Assembly (NCBI GenBank): GCA_947652115.1
Contig: OX393562.1
Coordinates: 2,118,294-2,182,293, forward strand
Reading direction: 5' to 3'
Length of the DNA stretch: 64,000 bases
Source of the DNA: Blastomussa wellsi
Taxonomy: Eukaryota; Cnidaria; Anthozoa; Scleractinia; Plerogyridae
This document shows, in pieces, positions 1 to 12,025 of this stretch. A model generated the notes under the pieces. That model searched no databases, was not told the origin of the DNA, and was given only the letters and a program-made list of their open reading frames with translations. Both the position numbers and the translations under genes were made by a program. Position 1 is the stretch's first letter, and every line of letters starts with the position of its first letter.

Positions 1-455
1 AGAAGACACCGCCCCCCAAATAGACATGTCCTGTTAGCAGACAACTCCCCTATGTGGAAACGTGTTAGAAGACACCTCCCCCAAGTAGACATGTCCTGTT
101 AGCAGACAACTCCCCTATGTGGAAACTTGTTAGAAGACACCTCCCCCAAATAGACATGTCCTGTTAGCAGACAACTCCCCTATGTGGAAACTTGTTAGAA
201 GACACCTCCCCCAAATAGACATGTCCTGTTAGCAGACAACTCCCCTATGTGGAAACTTGTTAGAAGACACCTCCCCCAAATAGACATGTCCTGTTAGCAG
301 ACAACTCCCCTATGTGGACACCTGTTAGAAGACACCTCCCCCAAATAGACATGTCCTGGTAGCAGACAACTCCCCTATGTGGACACCTGTTAGCAGACAC
401 CTTCAAATACATGGACACCTTCTATCAGACACCTCCCCTATGTGGATACTAAGCG
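1..455. repeat. 65-bp tandem minisatellite
   Basis: About seven head-to-tail copies of a roughly 65-bp unit run from the left edge. Each unit contains agaagacacc, tagacatgtcctgttagc and cccctatgtgga. Copies differ by a few substitutions, and the last units (from about 390) are shortened and diverged, so the array decays to the right. It probably extends beyond the left edge. There are no unique spacers between units. Confidence 0.95.
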
Positions 456-1662
456 CTCACCTTACCTTTAAACAGCATTAGTTCTTTCAATGCTGTTGTT
501 TATGTTTTTTTGTGTTTGACAAAGAACTATTTCATAATGCTGTCTTAAACAATATTTTTGGACTATGTATGTATGTATTCATGTATCACACCAATTTGGC
601 CACCCCAAAAAATTCTTCAGGGGTGAATGACGTCATTTCTGTCGACCATGTGCTTCGTAGCAATGCCTCGTTTCTTGCGGAGTCGAGTTTCACATTCTTG
701 CTTCGTGTCTTTGTGGATTGTCGAGTTCTTGACTGTGCTTTTGCAGATTGTTGTTGAATTGTAGTGCTTTTGCAAATTGTTGTCGAATTCTGGACTGTAC
801 TTCTTTTTTTGTTCAGAGTGTTCTTAGGTAAGTTGCATTGAATACGTTGTTTTCGAGTCCCTTCAAGTTCCTTCGAGTGTTTTTCGATTTTGTCTAACTT
901 TTTTCGCAGTTGTATTGATTTATTTGGGCTATCACTGGCAAGGATGATTGAAGCTACTTATCAGAACATCAGAAGCCTGCCTACTACTGGTGTGTTTTCC
1001 AGGAAACAGATGCTGCAATTCGCCCAAGCAACACATCTCATTATAAAACTCAGGCTCAGCTGCTTTTCATTCGTTTCATTGGAGATTCAACTTCTGTCCG
1101 CATACAGAGGTGTGACGCTGTACTGTTCAAATCAGCCTTATTGTTATCCAAGAAGAATCTTGTAGCGAAGATTGTACAACTCCTGGTGCGAATATATAAC
1201 AGCAGATTTCGATCGGTGCCGTGACAATCTTTGTAATTGTGAATTTTATGTTTGCATTTTAGCTTGCATGTGCATTTGCTGCGTTAATTTGTTTACATTT
1301 GTTGGGCGACATGATATTGATATTTGTCATACACAGTCTGCGGTTTTCGAAACACTGACTGCAACTTTGTTATTTGTGAATAGTGGTGTCACGCAATGCA
1401 ACAAACTCCAAACATTGCATTTGTATGAATAAATTGGAAAAATCATGTTCATCAACTACAGTTATGTTAAGAGTTCATACATAGTTATGTTGATTTCAAA
1501 TCAAAATGAAGCCAAATTAATCAAAATCTTTGAACGCACTCCTAATCTTTGATTACTACTAGTTGTTGATAGTAAATTTCATGACCTCACATATAATTAT
1601 GTGTGGGTTGTGAGCATTCAGGAAGTGTCCACATGAATTTAACTTCTTTTGTCATTCCACAG
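456..1662. other. No recognised gene; upstream intron or flank
   Basis: Only short ORFs without recognisable domains are present. A short imperfect duplication lies at about 715-800 (tgcttttgcagattgttg followed by tgcttttgcaaattgttg). Part of this stretch is probably an intron of the gene whose last exon starts at 1663, because that exon begins in phase 2 after a clear acceptor. I could not identify the preceding exon. Confidence 0.5.
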
Positions 1663-2068
1663 TTTTTATGGTGCCCAACAGCTTAGCTTAGACTTTGGTT
1701 ACATCAAAGTTTGGCTTGCCTCTGAGTCAAGCAACCTTTCATCGGAGATCCAGTCGCACCTCTTGAACCTGGATGTGTTCCGGCACCTTGAGGGGGCTGT
1801 GCGTCTGCTGATGTTGCAGCCAAGGAAAAAGAAGCAAAATCTAGGCGATGTTGATATTGATGACGAGATGGAATCAAACATCAGTACCGTCAGCAGCAGT
1901 TCTGTACTGTCCTCATTGTCAGGCGTGGATATTGATGGATATGACATTGACGTTTTGAATGATAAGACAATTCCTAACAGTCAAAAGTGGCTTGATCTAC
2001 GTCTGCGAGGGGGAAAATCAAAGAAAGGCCTGCTGCCATTTTGCTTGAAGGTGCAAGAAATGAAGTAA
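1663..2068 (+). CDS. C-terminal coding exon of an uncertain protein (CCDC142-like?)
   Basis: The acceptor at 1661-1662 (gtcattccacag) opens a 406-bp exon starting in phase 2 and ending at TAA 2066-2068. The encoded tail begins YGAQQLSLDFGYIKVWL and continues LLNLDVFRHLEGAVRLLM. It then has a basic patch (PRKKKQ), an acidic and serine-rich stretch, and a basic end. From memory the first 50 residues resemble the C-terminus of coiled-coil domain protein 142, but this is a weak family call. A polyadenylation signal AATAAA lies at 2417-2422. The rest of the gene is left of the window or in unrecognised exons. Confidence 0.5.
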
Positions 2069-2967
2069 TCAGGACATGTATTTAATAGATATTTAAATAT
2101 GAACCATTGATTTTATTCCTGTCCAAATCAATTTTACCTTCAGTTGATAAATAATTATATTTATTTTCTTTTTGACAATGTCTTAGGCAGACTAACGTGC
2201 TAAAACGTTTTGGCACAAAAATCTTGCAACAAAACAGATAACCAGTTACATGAAACGTGACTGAAGCTTCAATAAGATTTCCTTTCAGCTGATAACTTCA
2301 GTCATCAAATTGCAGTGTGTTGAGTCAGTCTTGAGTCTATTTCCTTATGAAGTGGATTTATTTATTCTGAAGATTGTGGAAATTTTTAGCCCTAATTTAT
2401 TACCTTTACTGCATTAAATAAATAATAATTGTAGTTCGTTTACCTGCTTTTAATGTATTACCTTCTTGGCTCCTAAGTTATTTGTTGTATATAAATCCCG
2501 ATTATAAAATATACAATCATTTGATTGCATTATGGACAACAAGAGAGGCTAAACATTGGACATCATGGAATTTATGGAATATTTATAACTACCTTGAAAT
2601 GATAATTATGTTCATAATTACCTAGGTAATATATGTCTTAATGGAATACTGTGACTTGAGAGATCATAATTATGCAAACTGCCACTGTTTGAAGTTAGGG
2701 TAGGGATGTTTCATTACATTACGGTCTGTGGCAGACCCTTTCTAGAAGTGCTTAAAGCCAGCAAAATGTTCTTTCCACTCATCTGGCAATGCTATAAAGC
2801 AATTGGTTTACGCTTTGTAGCTGTGCACTATTGAGTTATGGTGTACTGGTGAAGTTTAAAGAGCACTCAAGAAGCTAGAGTTGCTTTAAGCTATTGTTTT
2901 ATGCTTCTTTTATGCTCTCCAATCTTCCTGTGTTACACAAGTTAATTGAGGACTACCTTATGACCAG
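2069..2967. other. 3' flank, nothing recognised
   Basis: AT-rich sequence follows the stop codon at 2068, with a polyadenylation signal near 2417. I see no ORF with recognisable domains and no clear repeat. Confidence 0.5.
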
Positions 2968-3254
2968 CAGGGGGGACTCGCAAATGAAAGAGGCGGGGAT
3001 GCTCGTCAGAAATGAGTTCAACCCCTAAAGGAGACTGTGGCCCAAGCTTTTCTGACCCCTAAAGGAGACCATGAAAACTTTGATTCTATGAATCGAGTAA
3101 ATATAATGAATTGGAAATATACCTACGTATTAAATAATTATATATTTTTATATTTCTTTGCATGCAACCCTAAATGAGCGTTTTCCGAGCGTTTACACCC
3201 CTAAGTGAGACGACGAGCTTCCCTGCCCCTTTCATATGCGAGTCCCCTCCCTGG
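2968..3254. mobile_element. MITE-like element with ~40-bp terminal inverted repeats
   Basis: The left end (caggggggactcgcaaatg) and the reverse complement of the right end (cagggaggggactcgcatat) match over about 40 bp. The interior carries repeated cccctaaaggagac motifs. There is no coding capacity, so it is a non-autonomous DNA-transposon-like element. Confidence 0.75.
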
Positions 3255-3534
3255 GCCATTATGCAATGAGCAATTCTCTCAAACTACTGGTAGTTTGGGG
3301 GACTCTCATAAAACAGACAGATGCTGGTTGGAAAATCTGAGTTAACGACTACAGTATATATGTCAAAGATTATATTAAAGGGGCTGTGTAGACAAGTTTG
3401 CAGTTGTCTAGTGTTAGGATGGCACTAGCTGAGTGTTAGTTCACTCATAATTTTCAGGAACAGTTACTTTGTTACATAATGCAACTTGAAACCTTGGAAA
3501 GGTGGTAAAATTTAAAACCTAAACCAACCAAATC

Positions 3535-3767
3535 TTAAAGGAGCTATGTCACGGCTTGCGCCTTTTGACAAAATTAGCCTAAATTTTTGTCACTTGTAAT
3601 CTGTCTCAATCTTCTCCATCCTCAACCATCCTTGTTCCTTTTTGCTTTACTATCACCTCTTTGGTGTTTTTTTTTGTAAGTTAACTATCAGTTGTAGGTT
3701 TCCTTCATTTTAAGGGGGACTTGGTTCGTCACACAATAATTCAAAATATTTTGACATAGCTCCTTAA
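3535..3767. mobile_element. MITE-like element, TTAAAGGAGCTATGTCA ends
   Basis: The element begins ttaaaggagctatgtca and ends tgacatagctccttaa, an inverted repeat. The interior (aatcttctccatcc, tatcacctctttggtg) recurs in the copy at 8081-8315, which shows a dispersed family. No ORF. Confidence 0.8.
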
Positions 3768-6700
3768 TTGTTAAAAGCCCTTCGTTCTCATCATCTGGTC
3801 TTCCCCTCAGTGCAGAGGAAACCCAAAGACAAGTACAAAACAATAACTTGTGTAGAGACCAGCCGTACTTTAAACCACAAAAAATGTTGTGCTACTTGAT
3901 ATTTTCTGTAAACCACTGTCATGTAGGTCAGCTGCATAATTAACATTTAGGTTTGTAAAACTTAATAATTATTAATTAATGATAATAATTACATTGCATA
4001 AAAGCTGTCAAGATACAAATTATTAAATTTAAACAACTTAAATTTTTGTACATATTGTGAGATGTTTCTGTCTTCAATTTCTAGTTGCATAAGTTTGCTG
4101 TTTTCCAAAATCAGGGTTGCCATGGTCAGGGGAAATGTTAGATGTTTGGTAAAGTCAGTAAAAAGTCAGGGAATTTTATTTCCTTTCAGTAAAACAGGGT
4201 GTAACATGATTGATTTTGATACTGTTTGAGTGGCACATACAGAAGCAGTAGTTTTCTTTAATTTTATTTATCTAATCTAAGGTCAGGGAAAATTGTTCGA
4301 AGGTCAGTGAAAAATCAGGGAACTAAAGATGACTTCTAACCATCATATCCTGGGTTCCCTTTCAATCCTGGGATTAGTTTTTTTTGCCACGCTTGTTGTA
4401 TTGGACACTGCTTTCACTTTTGGCAGTTTTGACCATATCTGGAAAGTCGTGACCAGAACACAAAAACACTAAAAACTTGCACATCTTACATCTGTCTTGG
4501 ATGAAACCAAACTCGGGGGTTTTGCAACACTCGGGGGTTCAGGAGAATTCAAGACTACATCTCGGGTTTGCATCACTTTTGAGAATTCTCCCGAACCCCC
4601 AATTGTGTTGAGATGAGGCTATGTCAACAGGGAAAAAGTCCTCTATTCCCTTATAAAACAGTCACAACCGTGTTTACATACTCTCATCTAAACACATCTA
4701 TCAACCAATGGGAGCGTGCGTAGTATCACAGTTATTTTATAAAAATCGTCAGTGCAGCACTATAACTCATTATTGCATTCTAAAGCATGATGTAGTGGTT
4801 AATAAGCCACGCCCATAAGGGTCCTATGGTTACCATAGCAATGAGAGAAGACAGGCTAATATTCAATAAAAATTTTGTTCTTAAACTTTATTTCACAATA
4901 AAAAGACACTACAATTAATTTAAATAATATTATCATCGGGTTAAACAATGAATGAATGCAGAGCCAACTACCAATAATTATATTCCCCCAAAGCCAAAGA
5001 AAGACCAGAATAATCCTGATAAATTTCTTACAAAATGAAATAATTTCATTTTAACTTCCTTTACATATAAATTGCACCAAGCCCAAACACCTTGCAACAG
5101 GTTTGTGGCTGATCTGTTTGACTTAACAATTCATCGTAAGGTACTCTAAAAGATCTTTTTGCCCATACAGTGGCCATTTTAAATTCTATTTTTAAGGGAC
5201 ACCTTGGGGACAAATAGAAATTGATTTGCCCTCTGAACATCCCATAATGCTTTTCAAAACAATAGAAACCCAAATGGCTGGTGCATCAGTAAAAAATTGT
5301 ATTGCATTAAATTTTATTTGCAATACTATCTTCTGAGAAATGTTTAATAAATGCAAATCCAAAAGAATGTCCTCAAAATCAGCAGAGTTAATGAATTTGA
5401 AACAACAGGGAAGACAGGGTGGAATTGTAATCATCCTTGCTTCCGGTGGGCAACTGCAATAAATTTTGTAGCATGTTGCTGTACAGAATCTAATCATTAT
5501 TTTTGGGTGTCCTGTGCTCAAGGGGTGTTTCAATCGTCCATAAATAGATAACAGGAATCTTTTGAAGGAGCTAAAAATTCCCTTCGAGGCAGAAAAACAC
5601 CATAGAGGTACCAAGCATTATAAACTGAGACTGAACAAGGATGGTTTTGAACAAGGAAGATTGACAAGGATTGTAATCAACAAAGGCTAAATGTTTCAAG
5701 GTGTGTCATTTGTGAGAGCTCTTTCATCAAAATGGACTGTACAAGTCAAATACTGACTGACGGGTGAGTATTTTGAAAGAAATTTACAAACATAGAAAGA
5801 TTGAAATAATGTCTTTATAATCGTATTCTGGCCTTTCTTTGGTTTGTCATTAACATAATCTAATGCACAAGATATGCACACGGGTCTAATTGATAATATT
5901 AATCACAGTAAGATGATATTTATGGATAAACGTAGCCCATATACCTGGTGGGATTAGCGGTGCTCAATCACTCAGAGATTGACTTGCGGCTCGAATGGAA
6001 AGCTATGCCACCAAAACAAAATCACTCTGCTACCAAAAAAGGTCAGGATCGTGGAATCCTGCCAGCTACACAGCCTAGGGAAAAACTTGCACTGAGGCCT
6101 CAAATACAATCTTTACAATAATATAATTCCACATAAATCTCAAAAGTTACTGGCAATTACTTTGACAGTTACACAGTAACCAATGGCATGTAATGTCTTA
6201 AACAGTAAAAATGGTCTCACTTACAGTACTCGCTAGCTATACATTCACCTGCTATGAAACTTGAACTTATTAGGTCCTATTACCAATTGATAATACATGT
6301 ATGGACAGCTAATTTAAATTTCTAATTTGAAAAGGTAAAATCAACTATGTGCAGTAATATTAAGTGTTTTATTTTCACGATTGTATATATATATATATAT
6401 ATATGCTCAATTATTTATAAATCTTATGTATTTCGTAAACTATTTGTATGTCTGCTAAAATGATTTTTGTTAAATAGCCTTCTGCCATCATATTTTAGTC
6501 ACTACTAGTCCTTATAATGTAATTATTTAATATCAGCCCCTTTACAAATACTAAATATATGCTATATCAGCTTGGCTGGAAAGACAATAAGCATGAATTT
6601 CCCTTTGGACAGTCTGGGTCTTCTTTACTTATGCCAAAAGTTTGAGAAAAAACAACTGTGGACATTGTGTAACGTTTTTCTTACTTGATCATTTACAATA

Positions 6701-8080
6701 ACTACTAAAAAATACTTTTAAAATTGTAAATCTGAAGTTGTGGACATCTTGGTGATTTCCAAACTCCATCAGGGTTGGCAGTGATCAGAAACTAAAACAA
6801 ATCACTGACTATTCCCTGACCTTTAAGGTTGTAAACAATTTTGACTGACCTTGCACTGACCAAACTACTGCACCTCCATGCATCATCACTCAAACAGTAT
6901 CAAAATCAATCACTTTACATGACAATTTTCTTTCCTTTATAATCTTGCAAACTGGAAACTATCAAAATAAAATTTACTAATTTTTCACTAAGTTTGATGA
7001 CATCTAAGAATCCCCTTCTCCGATTTTTTTCCTGACGCGAGCAACCCTATGAATGATGCACACTGCCAATCAGTATATACAAGAAGGAACTGGGTTGATT
7101 GGCTGATCTCAATTCTTACATTATTGTCACTTCAATAAAATCACACAATGCCCACAGATCTCTTTTCTTTGCCTACAGACAACAACTGAAAAGATCTGTA
7201 GCCACAACGGACTGCCGATCCAAGCTACTTTACAAAATAAAATGAATGCCTGCTAAACTTTACAGCATTGAACTAAGTTGGTAGAATTGATAAATTGTGG
7301 CCAGCAAGTCAAGTCTTGTGACAACTGAAAGGTACACTAATGATGCAGTAAAAACTCACAAGTTTTTCACACGGAACTCTCAGTCTCAGCTTAATAACAG
7401 CAAATAAAATCTGTGAACAGAAACTACAATTTTAAGTTGCGAGAAGATGTACATTATCCCAAATAAGGATCGTCAACTTAGCCAGGTGGAAGTACTACGA
7501 AAACTACACTTAAATACCACAAAACTTAATGGCTCTGCACAAATTTACTGAGCACCACTTTATATTTGATAATAAACACACAAGGTTAAAAAACACTTTT
7601 CTCACAATTCACAATTTAACATGTTACGTCATAAATACAGTGGATATTACACTTGAGGTAAAAGGAACATTTTTACCATTGCTGGCACACAAGCAGTTTT
7701 GAAATGTTTAACTTTGTCTGTGGAACAATAATTTGCTTCCTGCAAAATGAATGGGAAAAACGTAACTGCACATTGCAGGAAAAAAATTTCACTATAAAGT
7801 AATTGTCTGCTAGTGCAGTAATATTTAAAGGATAAGGGTAAAAACATGCATGCATACACAACAATAATTTAGTCTTCTTTTACGCTGTAAGTAGTCAACG
7901 AAAGTGACTGTAACAAAAGCAGTCTGCTTTCTAATCTGGTACTGTTTTGAACTGAATGATGTTATTTCAACACTTTCAAGTTAAAAAAACTGGACGATGT
8001 ACTGCTGGACAAAACCAATTTGAATTTTGAAAATCTTGTAAGCCGGGAGTGAATAGGTTCGCAGATCAGAATATTTGGCC
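3768..8080. other. Repeat-rich intergenic region without recognised genes
   Basis: It contains a foldback repeat (4505-4745) and two diverged, oppositely oriented copies of an element with gtcaggg/ccctgac motifs (about 4110-4330 and 6770-7050). An (AT)n run lies at about 6383-6404. Short ORFs at 5.1-5.9 and 7.6-7.9 kb have no recognisable domain. Confidence 0.5.
4505..4745. repeat. Foldback repeat, family shared with 53.9 kb
   Basis: A palindromic core (ttcaggagaattcaagac with a later gagaattctcccgaaccc) is followed by cctctatt and by atcaaccaatgggagcgtgc. The same order of blocks is found at about 53920-54175, so this is a dispersed repeat. Confidence 0.7.
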
Positions 8081-8315
8081 TTAAAGGAGCCACGTCATGG
8101 TTGGTGCACTTTGAAAATTTTAGCCTAAATTTTTTCAATTTGTCATTTGCAATCCATCTCAATCTTCTCCATCCTTGTTTCTATTTGGTTTAGTATCACC
8201 TCTTTGGTGTGTTTCTTCATTAGTAAACTATTATTTTGATGTTTCCTACTTTTTAAGGGTAATTTGGTTCGTCTACAGCAGAACTCAATTGCAGTATTTT
8301 GAAATGCAGTGCTTA
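8081..8315. mobile_element. Second copy of the 3535-3767 MITE family
   Basis: It starts ttaaaggagccacgtca and shares interior blocks (tagcctaaatttttt, caatcttctccatcc, tatcacctctttggtg, atttggttcgtc) in the same order as the 3.5-kb copy. The right terminal repeat is degraded. Confidence 0.7.
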
Positions 8316-8989
8316 GTAGATTAGCCGAAAATTCTCTCTCACATACTAAAATCTACATATTACAACACTTGGATTGTGTATGCTCAACACAGTTTGGATT
8401 AAACTCTTTGGTCAGTCGTGATAGGTGGCATTTTGTTCCAACAACCTCTTTACATTAGAGTTCCACACCACAGACAGTTTTTGAATACAGGTATGGATTT
8501 GAATGAAAATTAGGTGGCAGACTGACAGATTTCGCCAAAAGCAGCACAGATCGGTGGATCCACATACCCCTATCCACCAATCCCTTCTGCATGCATATGT
8601 TGTGGCACTTGTATTTAAGGTTACACAATACCTTTGCTGGGGTCCTTCAGAAAAAAAAATGTACCTACGTTGTTTTTAAGGAAACTACCACAAACTATAT
8701 GGAAAGGTTTTAAATTTTAGAATTCGAAAAAATCTGCTGTGCTGTCTGTCCGAAATAGAGCGGTGAGCAAATAACAGTAATGAAGTCCTCTTAATAAGAG
8801 CTCCCAGATAAAGCCGTTATGAGGATTATCACACCTAACCTTTTTATCAACTTTTATTAAAAAATCCTTTTTTTCTAAATAACTCATGCAGATTTCAAGA
8901 TTTTAACTTAATATTTTGGGAAACATTAGATTTTATAGCAATCCTCTTTTCAGTGCTAAAATTTTTTTGGCCAAAAAGTAGTCCTCTGA

Positions 8990-9215
8990 GGCTACGTCCA
9001 CACTAAGCCGGATAAATCTGAAAACGGCGTTTTCGTTTCGAAAGCGGATAAAATGTTTTCTGTCCACATTATACCGTTTTCAAATTTTTTTCGCCATCGA
9101 TTTTGAAATGCTGCCTGGCAAGAAATGCTTAATACATGCAAGAACATGCCCACATTGTCCGAGCAATATTATTAGATTATTTTGATGTCAGCGTTTCCAC
9201 ACTAACACACCTAGC

Positions 9216-9253
<38 letters not shown>

Positions 9254-9364
9254 AAAAAGTTCCATTTTCGGTGACCGAAAACGCCGTTTTAGTGTGGACG
9301 GAAGGCCAATCCGGAGAAAAAAAGTTGCGTTTTCAAATTTATCCGGATTAGTGTGGACATAGCC
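8990..9364. mobile_element. MITE with GGCTACGTCCACACTAA ends and 3-bp TSD
   Basis: The left end ggctacgtccacactaagcc and the reverse complement of the right end ggctatgtccacactaatcc match and continue into similar cggataaatttgaaaacg blocks. The element is flanked on both sides by tga (8987-8989 and 9365-9367), a candidate 3-bp target duplication, as in the PIF/Harbinger superfamily. No intact ORF. Confidence 0.8.
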
Positions 9365-10675
9365 TGAAGGTACTGTGTAACCTGAAATAAAATATGATCC
9401 ACTTTTTTATCAGACCCAAACAAAAACCAACGAACCCCAAAAACATACCAGATCATTAACCTATTGACTATGTTTTGCCCAATGTCCCTCACTCGATCAT
9501 TGTGTTACTAACATAAAACTGAGGGATTTCACAATCAAGCTTTTAAATATACCTATTATTCAAGCCCAATGAAAAGAAATAATTGCACGATTATACTTCT
9601 TAGCAACACCTTTGTTACCTTAAACATTTCAAAAAATGGTAACTATGATTTTGTATTTCCATATCATTTTCAGAAGGAAAACTGTTTATACCAGAAAATA
9701 ATTACAAGTCACTAAAATTTCTAAAACAATTGTTAGCAGTTTTGTATTCATGAACAGCGTTTTGTAGTGTACACAGTGTCTTGGCAAATCAAACAATTAA
9801 ACCCATTCAAACGCTCCACCGAACAAAGGCTTAGAATACCATTCGAGCGCTTTTGTCTCTTGTGATTGCCACAATTCGCACTGAAATAGCTTGTTTTAAA
9901 CACGTAATTTCATAATATCTCTTAACCTCTTACAAATGATCCTACTGCAATAAAATAAATAGCAATTGCGGTTTTCGTCGCCCTTGACAATAAATAAAAC
10001 TGATAAAATTATGCCCGATCAACGTTTGCGTGTTAAAACGGTGTATACAAACGAATTGACTGAATCGAACGCTTCATCGTTCCAGGAAAGTCGCGATTCG
10101 AACTTGCTAGAACTTTAGACACACCTTAGTTTCAGAAGGCGTATGAAATCGCAAGCATAATTAGAATAGTCCGCTGGAAAACTTCAGCGATCGCTCAACA
10201 TTCAGTAAAACGAAACAAACACGACACAATTGTTAATCCCTCATACAATTAAAAATCTTTGAATTGAATATAACCGCGCTGAAAAGCAGAACAATAGAAA
10301 TACCGCGAGTACATTCTTGTATAAAAAAGCTTTGCACAAAAGAAGAAGCGATGACGTGTGAAGAACATTGGGCAAAAACATAATAACTCATTTTCTAAGG
10401 ACAATCGTTAGTGGCATGAAAATTGCAGCCCCTTTTATGTAACTGAACAACATCTGGGTACACAATACGCTGACAATACAAGACCACAAGCACGTGCAAT
10501 GGATTTCCAATTGTGGGACAAGAAATGAAAACAATCACAAATATACGAATCGGCTGTGATGCCGAACTCGGGAACCATGTTACAAATTTCTGAGAGTAAA
10601 TAAATAAACAAAAATTAAGGAAACGTTAGTCGAGTGCCCTACCAAGACTTGTGAAGCAAAGAGTAATATTCTAGG
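9365..10675. other. 3' flank of the SOX gene
   Basis: AT-rich DNA between the MITE and the SOX stop codon. It would hold the 3' UTR of the minus-strand SOX transcript. No ORF with a recognisable domain. Confidence 0.5.
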
Positions 10676-12025
10676 TTAAATACGGCAGCCTTCAGCTGTT
10701 TTTACTTCGATACTTGGCGGATGATCCGTAGATGCGGTAGATGTTGCTTCAACTTGGTTTTCAGTGCCGCTCGTGGAAACAGGAACATTTAGAACAGAAT
10801 TTCCGTCTACCACATGTTGCCTTTCCGTGTTTTTGGCCGGAGTAGCGTCTGAATTGGACGCTACAAGTCCTTCCGCGGAAACAGTCGTGAAATTACTGTT
10901 CAATTGAGCAGCCATGGGAGTGGGGATAGCGATGGTGGTTAGAGTTCTTGTTTCCGTGCGTTTCTCTGCAGCCATGTTGTTTGCATTTTCCGTGGCGTTA
11001 ACCAGATTACCGCTCGATACAATAATTGGAGCACCAGAATACTGCGCTATCGGTATAGCGTAACTTGGAGTCGAAAATGTTGTTGCTACAGTGGTTCTGA
11101 CCGCTTGTACAGCAGATGCATTGGCGGTTGGTTGGATCGATGTTGGATTCGTTACAGCAGTTGTAACGAACGTCGGTCTTAAAATCATACTTCCTCCGGG
11201 TATTGGAGTCGTTGGTACATAACCCACACTGCCGATTGGGGCGTAAGTCACGGTTCCAGCACTATTTACCGCCTGAACAGACTGTATTCCTTGTTGAAAC
11301 ACCTGAGCCACTTGAGAATTTTGTGTTAAAACTGTGGTTGGAAATGCGCCGTTTTGAGCCGCGATCGTCGCTGTCCCATTCATTGCTATCGGGGTCTGCG
11401 TTTGTCCTCCAGCCCACCCGGGTGTCACAGCAACTCGAGTCTGAACGTACGGTCGTTTCATGGGTTTTTGCTTCCTTCTCGGTCGATACTTATAATCAGG
11501 GAATTCCTCTTTGTGTCTTTTGTCTAGCCTAGCCGCTTCGTCCACGTAAGGTTGTTTCTCGGCGGCGGGAAGCATTCGCCAAAGTTTTCCCAGCATTTTG
11601 CTTAATTCTGCGTTATGCACATGAGGGTACTGTTCGGCAAGCTTTCTCCTCGCAGATTGCGCCCAAACCATGAACGAATTCATCGGCCGTTTAACATGAT
11701 TTTCCTTTTTGGGCAGCTGAACATCAGAGTACGGACCAGGCATAATTTGCGTCTTCATTGGCAATCCAGCGAGCTTAAAAGCGGCAGCATCAATTTGCGG
11801 ACATTCTGCGGCCACTACAACACTGCTTTCAGTCGCTGTGTGTTCTGTTCCAGTGGTCGTCGGAGTTAGCGTATTGGCGTCGACATAATTCGGCGCTGTC
11901 GTCGTGATTTTCCAGTTAAAGTTCTGATCACTCGTTTTGATCTGTTCCACCTTTTCTATTTTCACTTCACCGAGTTCAGCTCCGTTTTGGATCGAGTTAT
12001 TGATTCCACTCGCAAGCGTAGCCAT
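10676..12025 (-). CDS. SOX HMG-box transcription factor, group E-like, single exon
   Basis: A 449-residue intronless protein from ATG 12023-12025 to TAA 10676-10678. The ORF stays open a few codons upstream but without another ATG. An HMG box lies at about residues 110-188, starting [20 protein letters not shown] and ending [12 protein letters not shown]. The signatures WAQ-ARRKLA-QYPH-HNAELSK-LGKLWR and DYKYRPRR are those of SOX proteins and look most like group E (Sox8/9/10), with some group F-like positions. The SOX core motif reads RPMNSFMVW rather than RPMNAFMVW. SOX HMG boxes bind the minor groove at ATTGT-like sites and bend DNA. The N-terminus has VKIE (about residues 21-24), a candidate sumoylation motif. 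The long Thr/Ala/Val/Gln-rich tail is a plausible activation region. Family confidence is high, group moderate. Confidence 0.92.
   Translation of the reverse strand: MATLASGINNSIQNGAELGEVKIEKVEQIKTSDQNFNWKITTTAPNYVDANTLTPTTTGTEHTATESSVVVAAECPQIDAAAFKLAGLPMKTQIMPGPYSDVQLPKKENHVKRPMNSFMVWAQSARRKLAEQYPHVHNAELSKMLGKLWRMLPAAEKQPYVDEAARLDKRHKEEFPDYKYRPRRKQKPMKRPYVQTRVAVTPGWAGGQTQTPIAMNGTATIAAQNGAFPTTVLTQNSQVAQVFQQGIQSVQAVNSAGTVTYAPIGSVGYVPTTPIPGGSMILRPTFVTTAVTNPTSIQPTANASAVQAVRTTVATTFSTPSYAIPIAQYSGAPIIVSSGNLVNATENANNMAAEKRTETRTLTTIAIPTPMAAQLNSNFTTVSAEGLVASNSDATPAKNTERQHVVDGNSVLNVPVSTSGTENQVEATSTASTDHPPSIEVKTAEGCRI

Noticed and set aside
1..455. Regular direct repeats resembling a CRISPR array
   Set aside because: Units are contiguous ~65-bp tandem copies with no variable spacers and the DNA is eukaryotic.
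5061..5614. Overlapping ORFs on both strands near 5.1-5.6 kb
   Set aside because: No domain recognised and both strands open by chance; not supported as a gene.
11203..11869. Plus-strand ORFs of 84-109 codons
   Set aside because: Shadows of the SOX coding sequence on the opposite strand.
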